Source: Acidiferrobacter sp.
GTDB taxonomy: Bacteria; Pseudomonadota; Gammaproteobacteria; Arenicellales; UBA868
NCBI GenBank assembly: GCA_002694065.1
Contig: NZKZ01000174.1
Location: 1 to 14,555, forward strand
DNA: 14,555 nucleotides
Direction of reading: 5' to 3'
A program made the translations under genes and the position numbers. Every line of letters starts with the position of its first letter. The stretch's first letter is position 1. The notes beneath the pieces were generated by a model. It was not told the origin of the DNA. It saw only the letters and a program-made list of their open reading frames with translations, and searched no databases. Of this stretch, positions 1 to 7,404 are shown one piece after another.

Positions 1-96
1 CGGCTGCACTCAGTGACGGATTGTCACGGCTTTGTGCCCTTATCGACAATTGGCACACGGCGCATTGCTAGCCGGTTTCTGATCCGCAGCCGGACC
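1..96. other. Intergenic edge downstream of yejF, with short inverted repeats
   Basis: No gene is recognised in this stretch between the window edge and the yejF stop codon. It holds two small inverted repeats: GTGAC (13-17) with GTCAC (23-27) around a 5-base loop, and TGTGCC (33-38) with GGCACA (52-57) around a 13-base loop. AGCCGG also occurs twice as a direct repeat (70-75 and 89-94). No T-run follows either hairpin on the minus strand, so an intrinsic terminator for the yej operon is not evident. The repeats could be operators or structure belonging to a gene outside the window. Confidence 0.3.
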
Positions 97-1737
97 TTAC
101 TGCTCGAGCGCTGCGTGGTTCCAGACCTCAAAATCCATCGCTGCCTTGATCAGTGAGCGGGTGTAGTCGTCTTGCGGTGCACAGAATATCTGTTCCGCGC
201 CGCCTTGCTCGACTACCCGACCCGAACGCATTACGATGATCTCGTCCGCGAGTGCACGCACCACTCGAAGATCATGGCTGATAAAAAGATAGCTCAGCCC
301 GTAGGTCTCCTGCAGTCGAAGCAGCAGGTCAATCATCTGTGACTGTACGGCCCGGTCGAGCGCAGATGTGGGTTCGTCGAGGACGATCAGTTCAGGTTTC
401 AGGATCAGCGCCCGGGCAAGCGCGATCCGTTGGCGCTGCCCTCCTGAGAATTCGTGGGGATAGCGCAGTCGGGTATCAGGATCCAATCCGACTTCCCGCA
501 AAGCCTCGATAACCTTCGAATCCTGATCGGGTCTTTCGACGACACCGTGGGCTTCAAGGCCTTCCGCCACAATATCCCCGACGTTCATGCGCGGACTAAG
601 GCTGCCGAACGGATCCTGGAAGACGATCTGCATTTGACGGCGCAGGGGCTGTAGCGCTTTGCGGGACACGCCATCAATCCGGTGGTCTTTAAAGCAGATG
701 GCCCCGCGGCTTTGGGTAAGCCGCAGCAGCGCCAGCGCCAGTGTCGTCTTGCCGGACCCACTCTCGCCGACCACCCCCACGGTACGCCCGGCCCGCAGCG
801 TCAGACTGACACCATCCACTGCTCGAACATAATCCACGGTACGCCGCAACAGACCCTTGCGCACATCAAACCACACGCCAAGCTCATCGGCTTCAAGAAG
901 CAGTTTGCCCGATGCTGCGCCCGCCGCTCGCCGGGTTTTGGGTTCTGCCTCAATCAGCGTCCGGGTGTATGTTTGTGAGGGTGCCTGAAAGATCTGATCC
1001 GTATTGCCCGATTCCACTACCTTGCCTCCCTGCATCACATACACCCGGTCGGCAGTTTTGCGTACCACCCCAAGATCATGTGTAATGAGCAGCAGTGCCA
1101 TATTGAGTTGTTGGCAGAGCTCATCGAGGAGCACAAGAATCTGCGCCTGTGTGGTGACATCAACTGCGGTGGTGGGTTCGTCAGCAATCAGAAGCCGGGG
1201 CTCGTTGGCAAGCGCCATGGCAATCATCACTCTTTGACGCTGGCCGCCTGAGAGCTGGTGCGGCCAGGATTTCAGTTGACGTTCGGGATCACGGATCCGG
1301 ACCTGCTCCAACAGTTGCAATGCGCGCTGTCGCGCGACGGGCTCTTTCAGTCTTTTGTGCACGATCAGGGTTTCACAGATCTGTTTTTCGACTGTGTGCA
1401 GCGGGTTCAACGACAGCATGGGTTCCTGAAAGATCATGCCGATGCGTCCGCCCCGCACGCTTCGCAGGGTCTTCTCATCGGCTCCAAGCAGCTCTTCCCC
1501 CTCAAAAAGAATGCTCCCACCGGGATGACTGGCCTGGGGATAGGGCAGCAGTCCCAGAATGGAAGCCGCCGTCACCGATTTTCCCGACCCGGATTCGCCT
1601 ACCAGCGCCACCCGTTCACCCGCGTTGATATCCAGCGAGATGTCTTTGACGGCGTCAAACTGCTTGTTCGGAGTCGCAAATCGCACCGAGAGGTCACGAA
1701 TCTCGAGCAGCCGACGGACAGGCGGGGAGGTATTCAT
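97..1737 (-). CDS. yejF: Peptide ABC transporter, duplicated ATP-binding subunit YejF
   Basis: This is the cytoplasmic ATPase of the YejABEF oligopeptide/microcin C importer. Two complete ABC cassettes lie in tandem in 546 residues, close to the usual length of about 530. Cassette 1 has Walker A GESGSGKS (47-54), a Q-loop near 104, signature LSGGQRQR (162-169), Walker B LLIADEP (182-188) and switch His 220. Cassette 2 has GESGSGKTT (324-332), signature SGGQRQR (431-437), Walker B LIVLDEP (450-456) and switch His 488. Both sites look catalytically complete. The tandem-ATPase layout distinguishes YejF from the separate OppD/OppF or DppD/DppF proteins. The ATG overlaps the yejE stop by 4 bases (ATGA, 1734-1737), so translation is probably coupled. 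It is the last gene of the operon. Confidence 0.95.
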   Translation of the reverse strand: MNTSPPVRRLLEIRDLSVRFATPNKQFDAVKDISLDINAGERVALVGESGSGKSVTAASILGLLPYPQASHPGGSILFEGEELLGADEKTLRSVRGGRIGMIFQEPMLSLNPLHTVEKQICETLIVHKRLKEPVARQRALQLLEQVRIRDPERQLKSWPHQLSGGQRQRVMIAMALANEPRLLIADEPTTAVDVTTQAQILVLLDELCQQLNMALLLITHDLGVVRKTADRVYVMQGGKVVESGNTDQIFQAPSQTYTRTLIEAEPKTRRAAGAASGKLLLEADELGVWFDVRKGLLRRTVDYVRAVDGVSLTLRAGRTVGVVGESGSGKTTLALALLRLTQSRGAICFKDHRIDGVSRKALQPLRRQMQIVFQDPFGSLSPRMNVGDIVAEGLEAHGVVERPDQDSKVIEALREVGLDPDTRLRYPHEFSGGQRQRIALARALILKPELIVLDEPTSALDRAVQSQMIDLLLRLQETYGLSYLFISHDLRVVRALADEIIVMRSGRVVEQGGAEQIFCAPQDDYTRSLIKAAMDFEVWNHAALEQ

Positions 1738-2774
1738 CGCGAGTCGATTGCCTTTCGCGGATCAAAGGCATCGCGGACTGCTTCGCCGACGAATATCAAC
1801 AGACTCAGCATGAGTCCGATAACGAAGAACCCGGTCAACCCGAGCCAGGGAGCCTGAAGGTTCGCTTTACCTTGAGCGAGCAGTTCGCCCAGCGATGCGG
1901 ACCCGGGCGGCAGGCCGATCCCCAAAAAATCCAGTGAGGTCAGCACGGTGACAGAACCCGCGAGGGTAAAGGGCATGAAGGTGATTGTGGCCACCATGGC
2001 GTTTGGCAGCAGGTGACGGAACATGATCACGGTGTTGCTGACACCGAGCGCCTGGGCGGCGCGGACATATTCAAAGTTGCGCGCTCTCAGGAACTCGGCG
2101 CGGACCACACCGACAAACCCCATCCATGAAAACAGCAACAACAGGCCCAGCAGCCACCAGAAGGTGGGCTCTACGACACTGGCCAGGATGATCAGCAGGT
2201 AGAGCGTCGGCAATCCCGACCAGACTTCAATAAAGCGTTGGCCCAAAAGGTCGGTCCATCCGCCAAAGTATCCCTGCACCGCACCGGCGGCCACACCGAT
2301 CACGGCACTGATCAGGGTCAGGGTGAAACCAAACAGCACTGAAATCCGAAAACCGTATATGGCCCGGGCGAGAACATCCCGGGCCTGATCGTCGGTGCCG
2401 AGCCAGTGCTGATGATCAGGTGGGGCAGGGGCAGGTACGGGAAGATCCCAGGCTACGGTTTGATGGTGATATCGGATGGGCGGCCAGAGCATCCAGCCTT
2501 GCGCATCAATGAGGTCTGCGAGAAACGGATTCCGGTAATCCGCCTCGGTCAGGAAGTCGCCGCCGAATGTCGTCTCAGGATAAGCCTTAAAGATGGGCAT
2601 ATAGACCTCGCCCCGGTAGACCACGACAAAGGGCTTGTCGTTGGCGACAAATTCAGCAAAAAGTGACACGATGAACAGGATCAGGAAAATCCACATCGAC
2701 CACCAGCCGCGGCGGTTTGCACGGAAATTATGCAGCCGTCGTCGTGTCAGGGGGCTGAGTCTTGGGCTGTCCAT
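1734..2774 (-). CDS. yejE: Peptide ABC transporter permease YejE
   Basis: This is one of the two inner-membrane permeases of the YejABEF importer. At 346 residues it is close to the E. coli protein. The N-terminus is basic (RLSPLTRRRLHNFRANRRG) and is followed by a first membrane segment (about 26-45). A long periplasmic loop with the family motif HWLGTDDQARDVLAR (about 122-136) precedes a block of five further hydrophobic segments. The ATPase-contacting EAA-type loop is visible as YVRAAQALGVSNTVIMFRHL (about 226-245). The C-terminal end AVRDAFDPR is typical of OppC/DppC/YejE proteins. The start codon directly abuts the yejB stop (TAGATG, minus strand) and has no clear Shine-Dalgarno, which points to translational coupling. 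It overlaps yejF by 4 bases. Confidence 0.94.
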   Translation of the reverse strand: MDSPRLSPLTRRRLHNFRANRRGWWSMWIFLILFIVSLFAEFVANDKPFVVVYRGEVYMPIFKAYPETTFGGDFLTEADYRNPFLADLIDAQGWMLWPPIRYHHQTVAWDLPVPAPAPPDHQHWLGTDDQARDVLARAIYGFRISVLFGFTLTLISAVIGVAAGAVQGYFGGWTDLLGQRFIEVWSGLPTLYLLIILASVVEPTFWWLLGLLLLFSWMGFVGVVRAEFLRARNFEYVRAAQALGVSNTVIMFRHLLPNAMVATITFMPFTLAGSVTVLTSLDFLGIGLPPGSASLGELLAQGKANLQAPWLGLTGFFVIGLMLSLLIFVGEAVRDAFDPRKAIDSR

Positions 2775-3875
2775 CTAGGTGTCACGGTTTTCAAAATCGA
2801 TCCGCGGATCTACGAGGGTATAGGTCAGGTCCCCGATGAGACTCATCACAAGCCCGAGCAGCGAGAAAAAAAAGAGTGTGCCGAACATCACCGGATAGTC
2901 CCGGGCAAAAGCGGCCTCGAAGCCGAGCAGGCCAAGTCCGTCCAGAGAGAAAATGATCTCAATGAGCAGTGACCCGGTGAAGAGAACGCCGATGAACGCA
3001 CTGGGAAAGCCGGCGATCACGATGAGCATGGCATTGCGGAATACGTGACCGTACAGTACCCGGCGCTCACTCAAACCCTTTGCCCGTGCAGTAAGCACGT
3101 ACTGCTGATTGATCTGGTCAAGAAAGGAGTTTTTGGTCAGCATCGTGAGTGTGGCGAACCCGCCTATGGTCATGGCCAGCACGGGCAGGGCGATATGCCA
3201 GAAGTAATCCAGAATGCGCGATGGCCAGGACAGCATTTCCCAGTTCTCTGAGGTGAGCCCCGCAAGAGGAAACCAGTCGAGATAACTGCCTCCGGCAAAC
3301 ACCACCAGCAGGAAGACCGCAAAGAGAAAACTGGGAATGGCGGTGCCGACAACCACCAGTACGCTGGTCCAGACATCGAAGCGGGTCCCGTCGCGAACCG
3401 CCTTGGCGATGCCCAGCGGGATTGAGATGAGATACACCAGCAGGGTGGTCCAGATGCCGAGTGAGATCGAAACCGGCATCTTGTCGAGCACCAGGTCCAC
3501 GACCGAGCGGTCACGGTAAAAACTTTCACCAAAGTCCAACATCAGGTATTGCTTCATCATGGTGAGGAAGCGCTCAGGCAAAGGCTTGTCGAAGCCAAAA
3601 CGAACCTCAAGTTCGGCAATGAAATCCGGGTCAAGACCCTGCGCGCCGCGGTATTTGCCGCCGAAGGCGTCACTGGTGCCCGTGCTTGAAAGGGTTTCGC
3701 TCGTGCCGGTGCGCGTGACCCGCTCGGTGATGTCGGCACCAACGCCCGTGAGTTGTGAAATGATCTGTTCCACCGGCCCGCCTGGGGCCACCTGGATGAT
3801 CACGAAATTGATCACCATGATCGCGAACAGCGTGGGAATCATCAGCAGCAGTCTGCGGACGATGTAAGCGCTCAT
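2775..3875 (-). CDS. yejB: Peptide ABC transporter permease YejB
   Basis: This is the second inner-membrane permease of the YejABEF importer. I chose the ATG at 3875 (MSAYIVRRLLLMIPTLFAI), giving 366 residues. Family members begin this way and E. coli YejB has about the same length. The frame stays open to an ATG at 3938, but that start lies inside yejA and adds 21 residues of low-complexity Pro/Ala/Ser sequence. Domains: TM1 (about 8-28), then APGGP; a periplasmic section rich in Thr/Ser/Gly (about 50-75); the FGESFYRDRSV motif; further membrane segments; the EAA-type loop YVLTARAKGLSERRVLYGHV; and the C-terminal LVDPRIDFENRD. It sits 22 bases after yejA and its stop abuts the yejE start. 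Confidence 0.93.
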   Translation of the reverse strand: MSAYIVRRLLLMIPTLFAIMVINFVIIQVAPGGPVEQIISQLTGVGADITERVTRTGTSETLSSTGTSDAFGGKYRGAQGLDPDFIAELEVRFGFDKPLPERFLTMMKQYLMLDFGESFYRDRSVVDLVLDKMPVSISLGIWTTLLVYLISIPLGIAKAVRDGTRFDVWTSVLVVVGTAIPSFLFAVFLLVVFAGGSYLDWFPLAGLTSENWEMLSWPSRILDYFWHIALPVLAMTIGGFATLTMLTKNSFLDQINQQYVLTARAKGLSERRVLYGHVFRNAMLIVIAGFPSAFIGVLFTGSLLIEIIFSLDGLGLLGFEAAFARDYPVMFGTLFFFSLLGLVMSLIGDLTYTLVDPRIDFENRDT

Positions 3876-3897
3876 GATCGTGCGAGCCTGGGGTGGG

Positions 3898-5709
3898 CTA
3901 CTGGCGTTGGGTGTCGAGGGCGCTGGCGCGCTCTGCATCGAACCACCAACGGTCCGTCATCACGCCCGTGCGTACCGGGGTCTCCGGCCTCCCGAATTTG
4001 TCCCAGTACAGGATCCGGTCGGCCCGGATGTGCCAGTGCGGGACAACATAATGACCCCATGACAGTACCCGATCCAGAGCGCGGGTCCGCTGGTTGAGTT
4101 GTTCTCGAGAGTCTGAGCGCAGCATCAGGCCAATGAGTTCATCCACGACCGGATCACGCACCCCGGCAAGATTTCGGCTGCCCGCCGAGTCTGCTGCTGC
4201 CTGACTCCAGTATTCATACTGCTCGTTGCCGGGTGTTTCGCTTTGACCCCAGACCCACACCATCATGTCAAAGTCGAACTGGCGAAAGCGGTTGATGTAC
4301 TGGTTCTCGTCCACCAGCCGCACCTTGGCTTCGATCCCCAGCCGCTTCAGGTTGCGAACATAGGGCAGCACAATACGCTCAAAGGCGGGGCTTACCAGGA
4401 GGATCTCGAAGCGAAAAGGCGCCCCGGTCTTTGCATTCACCAGTTGGAGATCCTGAACCACCCATCCGGCGTCCCGGAGCAGGGCATTGGCCCGGCGCAG
4501 GTTGTCACGCAGCCAGCCGCTGCCGTCCGTCACGGGCGGGGCATAAGCTTCGCCGAAAACTGCCTCCGGCACTTTGCCGCGAAACGGTTCCAGTACGGCG
4601 AGTTCTTCCCCCTCGGGCTTGCCCCGAGCCGCGAGATCGGAATTCGAGAAATAGCTGCGGGTTCGGGTGTACTGACCGTTGAAGAGGTTGCGGTTAGTCC
4701 ACTCAAAGTCAAAAGCGAGCGCGAGTGCTTCGCGCACCCGCGGGTCAGAGAACTGCTCGCGGCGGGTATTCATGACGAAGGCCTGCATGCCGGTCGGCCT
4801 GCGGTTTGTTACCAGTTCTTTTTTCAGCCAGCCTTTCTCGACAACCGCGACGTTGTAGTCTTCTGCCCAGGCCTTCGCCTGATTCTCCAGTCGAAAATCA
4901 ATATCGCCGGCTTTGAGCGCCAGGCGGATCGGCGTTGCATCACGGAAGAAGTCGGTTCGGATGGTCTGAAAATTCTGCAGCCCCCGGCGCACCGCCAGAT
5001 CCCGGCCCCAGTAGTCTTCAACGCGTTCCTGGATCGTAAAACGCCCCGCCTCAAATTCGCGGATCTGGTAGGGTCCGCTGCCCAGCGGGGGTTCCAGTGT
5101 CGTGGCGCCGAAGTCCCGGGTCGCCCAGTAGTGTTTGGGCAGGATCGGCAGTTGACCCACGATGAGGGGCAACTCACGGTTATTCGATTCGCTGAAAGTA
5201 AACCGTACCCGTGCGGCATCCAGCGCTTCCGCCGACGCGACGGCGCCGTAATAGAACCGGTACTGAGGATTACCCTGACTGACCAGGGTTTCAAAAGACC
5301 AGGCGACATCCTCGGCAGTGATGGGCGTCCCATCATGCCAGCGCGCTTGCGGACGAAGATGGAAAATCACCCAGGAACGATCGCGGGGCCATTCAATGGA
5401 TTCGGCAATCAAGCCGTAACCGGTGAAAGGTTCGTCGGCACTCGTGACCAGCAGGGTTTCCACTGCGCCGGTACCGACCGCGTTACCCTTGGGGATGAAG
5501 GGGTGAAAACTGTCAAAACTCCCCTGGGACGCAAGCCGTAGACTTCCCCCTTTGGGAGCGTCGGGATTAACGTAATCGAAATGACGAAAGTCGGCGGGGT
5601 AACGGGGGGTCTCGGAGTCGAACATGGAAATGGCATGGGCGCGCAAGACCTCTGCGGCCAGGGCCGGCAGGGGACTCAGGGCGAGCCAGATCAACAGGAG
5701 CCATCTCAT
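3898..5709 (-). CDS. yejA: Periplasmic oligopeptide-binding protein YejA
   Basis: This is the extracytoplasmic solute-binding protein (SBP_bac_5 family) that captures peptides for YejBEF. It has 603 residues, typical for YejA. A Sec signal peptide is clear at the N-terminus (MRWLLLIWLALSPLPALAA, likely cleaved near residue 19). There is no lipobox cysteine, so the mature protein should be soluble in the periplasm. Recognisable family signatures are RHFDYVNPDAPKGGSLRLAS (about 43-62), WVIFHLRPQARWHDGTPITA (about 113-132) and the C-terminal half with WGQSETPGNEQYEYW. It is the first gene of the operon and diverges from mutY across 59 bases. No good Shine-Dalgarno precedes the ATG. A perfect TATAAT lies only 9 bases upstream, which would give an almost leaderless transcript if used. 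The substrate is inferred from the family; a microcin-like peptide cannot be read from sequence. Confidence 0.94.
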   Translation of the reverse strand: MRWLLLIWLALSPLPALAAEVLRAHAISMFDSETPRYPADFRHFDYVNPDAPKGGSLRLASQGSFDSFHPFIPKGNAVGTGAVETLLVTSADEPFTGYGLIAESIEWPRDRSWVIFHLRPQARWHDGTPITAEDVAWSFETLVSQGNPQYRFYYGAVASAEALDAARVRFTFSESNNRELPLIVGQLPILPKHYWATRDFGATTLEPPLGSGPYQIREFEAGRFTIQERVEDYWGRDLAVRRGLQNFQTIRTDFFRDATPIRLALKAGDIDFRLENQAKAWAEDYNVAVVEKGWLKKELVTNRRPTGMQAFVMNTRREQFSDPRVREALALAFDFEWTNRNLFNGQYTRTRSYFSNSDLAARGKPEGEELAVLEPFRGKVPEAVFGEAYAPPVTDGSGWLRDNLRRANALLRDAGWVVQDLQLVNAKTGAPFRFEILLVSPAFERIVLPYVRNLKRLGIEAKVRLVDENQYINRFRQFDFDMMVWVWGQSETPGNEQYEYWSQAAADSAGSRNLAGVRDPVVDELIGLMLRSDSREQLNQRTRALDRVLSWGHYVVPHWHIRADRILYWDKFGRPETPVRTGVMTDRWWFDAERASALDTQRQ

Positions 5710-5718
5710 GGTCGACTC

Positions 5719-5724
5719 ATTATA
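5719..5724 (-). promoter_or_regulatory. Candidate -10 element of the yej operon
   Basis: A perfect TATAAT on the minus strand lies in the 59-base gap between the divergent yejA and mutY. No TTGACA-like -35 is seen 16-19 bases upstream and there is no TG extension. The hexamer ends only 9 bases before the yejA ATG, so initiation there would leave a leader of about 2-3 bases. On the plus strand the same AT patch reads TTATAT (5720-5725), a possible but poor -10 for mutY. Confidence 0.3.
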
Positions 5725-5768
5725 TCTTTGGGTCTCGCCGTGCCTTTACGGGATCTGATTCGGTGGGG

Positions 5769-6869
5769 ATGAGGCGATCACCAGTCGGCAGTGAGGCACG
5801 ACCGCCCGATACGATTCGTCACTTTAGCCGGGTCGTATTGCGCTGGTACCGCCAGCACGGCCGTCACGACCTGCCCTGGCAGGTCAAGGGCGATCCTTAC
5901 CGGGTGTGGGTGTCAGAAATCATGCTGCAGCAAACCCAGGTGACAACCGTCATTCCATTCTATGAACGTTTTATTCGTCGCTTTCCGGATGTGGTGACGC
6001 TGGCCAGAGCCAGGGTCGACACCGTGTTGAGTTACTGGACCGGGCTGGGGTATTACGCCCGGGCCCGTAACCTGCATCGCGCAGCCAAGATCATTCTGCA
6101 GGAATATGACGGTGTGTTCCCGAATGAGTTTGAGAGTGTCCTGGCTTTGCCGGGGATCGGCAAATCTACTGCCGGAGCCATACTGAGTCTTGCCAGTGAT
6201 CAACGCCATCCGATCCTGGATGGGAACGTCCGGCGGGTATTGGCAAGGTACTTCGCAGTGGCGGGAGAGATCTCACGCGGGGAGACCGAAGCTGCGCTGT
6301 GGCAGCACGCCGCCGCGGTCCTGCCCAAAAGTGCCGCGCTGGCTGCGCCGTTTAATCAGGCGATGATGGATCTGGGCGCACTGGTGTGCACTCGCGCTAA
6401 ACCGCAATGTGGGGTGTGCCCCCTCGTTGGGAACTGTCAGGGCAATGCATTGGGCACGCCGACCGCCTTCCCCGTCCGCAGCAGGAAGCGGGTTCGACCC
6501 ATCCGGGAGGTGACCTTCATTATTTTGCGGGATTCGCGCGGGCGGGTGTTGCTTGAACGCCGGCCTGCCTCAGGCATCTGGGGAGGCCTCTGGGGGTTTC
6601 CTGAGTGCTCATCAGGCGAAACGCCTGTGCACTGGTGTCAGCGCAGGTTCCATATCCGGACAACCAGGGCTAAGGCATTGCCGGTGATGAATCATGGTTT
6701 CACCCATTATGTCTTGAAGATCCATCCGCAAACTTTGCGGGTGAGTGACGCCGCGGGGGCTAAAATTGAGGGTAAGGATCGGGTGTGGATCACTCCCGGC
6801 GCGCCCGGAAGGCGGGGTCTGGCTGCCCCTGTGAAGCAATTGCTGGAACAACTGGATAAGACTGGATAA
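5769..6869 (+). CDS. mutY: A/G-specific adenine glycosylase MutY
   Basis: This enzyme removes adenine mispaired with 8-oxoguanine, starting base-excision repair. With the ATG at 5769 it has 366 residues. A GTG two codons upstream (5763) is an alternative start, and neither has an ideal ribosome site. The N-terminal HhH-GPD domain has the catalytic Glu in WVSEIMLQQTQV (Glu50), the helix-hairpin-helix LPGIGKSTAGAILSLA (127-142) and the catalytic Asp in ILDGNVRRVLAR (Asp151). Four cysteines (207, 214, 217, 223) with C-x6-C-x2-C-x5-C spacing bind the 4Fe-4S cluster. The C-terminal NUDIX-like 8-oxoG recognition domain is present, with FTH in HGFTHYVL where E. coli has FSH. It is followed after 5 bases by yggX, the classic gammaproteobacterial pair. 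The last codons lie in a 10-base near-perfect tandem duplication (6851-6870). Confidence 0.96.
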   Translation: MRRSPVGSEARPPDTIRHFSRVVLRWYRQHGRHDLPWQVKGDPYRVWVSEIMLQQTQVTTVIPFYERFIRRFPDVVTLARARVDTVLSYWTGLGYYARARNLHRAAKIILQEYDGVFPNEFESVLALPGIGKSTAGAILSLASDQRHPILDGNVRRVLARYFAVAGEISRGETEAALWQHAAAVLPKSAALAAPFNQAMMDLGALVCTRAKPQCGVCPLVGNCQGNALGTPTAFPVRSRKRVRPIREVTFIILRDSRGRVLLERRPASGIWGGLWGFPECSSGETPVHWCQRRFHIRTTRAKALPVMNHGFTHYVLKIHPQTLRVSDAAGAKIEGKDRVWITPGAPGRRGLAAPVKQLLEQLDKTG

Positions 6870-6874
6870 AAAAG

Positions 6875-7150
6875 ATGAGTGACAAAATTCAATGCGTGGT
6901 GCTGAATCGCCCGGCCGAGCCGATGGCCAGTGCGCCCTGGCCCGGAGAGCTTGGTCAGCGCATTCTCCAAGAGGTCTCGAAAGAAGGCTGGCAGCAGTGG
7001 CTGTCCCGACAGACCATGCTGATTAATGAGCAGCGCTTGAGTCCGATCAACCCGGAGCACCGTGCCTACCTCGAAGCCCAGATGACCGCGTTTCTGTTTG
7101 GTGATGGGGGTGATGAGCCAGAGGGTTGGGTAGCGCCCAAAGACGGCTAG
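6875..7150 (+). CDS. yggX: Fe(2+)-trafficking / oxidative-stress protein YggX
   Basis: This is a small cytosolic protein of 91 residues, the standard YggX length. In E. coli and Salmonella it protects iron-sulphur clusters and MutY-type enzymes from oxidative damage and is thought to handle labile iron. Diagnostic stretches are PWPGELGQRILQEVSKEGW (about 21-39), QTMLINEQRLSPINPEHR (about 46-63) and the C-terminal FLFG. The single conserved cysteine near the N-terminus is present (Cys7 in IQCVVLNR). The start lies 5 bases after the mutY stop, with GGA in the mutY end (6864-6866) as the likely ribosome site, so the two are almost certainly co-transcribed. The neighbour supports the role, because MutY carries a 4Fe-4S cluster. 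Confidence 0.96.
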   Translation: MSDKIQCVVLNRPAEPMASAPWPGELGQRILQEVSKEGWQQWLSRQTMLINEQRLSPINPEHRAYLEAQMTAFLFGDGGDEPEGWVAPKDG

Positions 7151-7162
7151 AGCCGCAAAAGT

Positions 7163-7171
7163 TGCTATACT
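7163..7171 (+). promoter_or_regulatory. Candidate extended -10 promoter for pckA
   Basis: TGCTATACT, which fits TGn plus a 5/6 match to TATAAT, lies 13 bases after the yggX stop. No -35 hexamer is seen 17 bases upstream, as is common for extended -10 promoters. Initiation near 7178 would give pckA a leader of about 227 bases containing three inverted repeats. Weaker AT-rich hexamers closer to pckA (TATAAC 7338-7343, CATAAT 7344-7349) also lack -35 partners. Confidence 0.4.
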
Positions 7172-7246
7172 GAGACCTTTAACGAAGCACTATCCCCGGC
7201 TGACTGCCCCGCCTGAATAAACGACAATGCCACTCGACCGCGTCAG

Positions 7247-7280
7247 TGCGGTTCAGGGTCCGGCATGCACCGAACCCGCA
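7247..7280 (+). promoter_or_regulatory. Stem-loop 1 in the pckA leader
   Basis: TGCGG (7247-7251) pairs with CCGCA (7276-7280). TTC (7252-7254) pairs with GAA (7272-7274) leaving a bulged C at 7275. GGT (7257-7259) pairs with ACC (7269-7271). The loop is nine bases, giving an imperfect stem of 11 pairs. No T-run follows, so it is not a simple terminator. It was found by eye without energy calculation and may be chance in GC-rich DNA. Confidence 0.35.
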
Positions 7281-7300
7281 ATCGCGCTGTCCCGTCGAAA

Positions 7301-7340
7301 ATACGGCGCCCATCCGGTCGTATGCCCGCCAGGCGCCTAT
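7301..7340 (+). promoter_or_regulatory. Stem-loop 2 in the pckA leader
   Basis: GGCGCC occurs at 7305-7310 and again at 7332-7337. Being self-complementary, the copies can pair with each other. Flanking ATA (7301-7303) and TAT (7338-7340) extend the stem to nine pairs with one bulged C (7304). The loop is 21 bases. Its role is unknown. Confidence 0.35.
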
Positions 7341-7358
7341 AACCATAATATCTTGGCA

Positions 7359-7391
7359 TCGTGATCAGGTTTGTAGCTGACGGGATCACGA
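7359..7391 (+). promoter_or_regulatory. Inverted repeat 3, next to the pckA ribosome-binding site
   Basis: This is a perfect 8-base inverted repeat, TCGTGATC (7359-7366) and GATCACGA (7384-7391), with a 17-base spacer. It ends two bases before the Shine-Dalgarno AAGGAG (7394-7399) of pckA. It could be a protein operator or an mRNA hairpin that influences ribosome access. I do not recognise it as a Cra or CRP site. Confidence 0.4.
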
Positions 7392-7404
7392 CAAAGGAGT
7401 CATC

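Noticed and set aside
3876..3938. N-terminal extension of yejB by 21 residues
   Set aside because: It would overlap the end of yejA and adds low-complexity sequence. The family begins at MSAYIVRR, and the length from ATG 3875 matches E. coli YejB.
4243..5541. Open frame of 432 codons on the plus strand, opposite yejA
   Set aside because: It lies wholly antisense to a well-conserved gene. The predicted protein has no recognisable family, and GC-rich codon use produces such mirror frames.
7227..7364. 45-codon open frame in the pckA leader (starts MPLDRVSAVQ)
   Set aside because: It has no Shine-Dalgarno, its sequence overlaps the arms of the three inverted repeats, and I recognise no family. 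A leader peptide cannot be excluded but is not supported.
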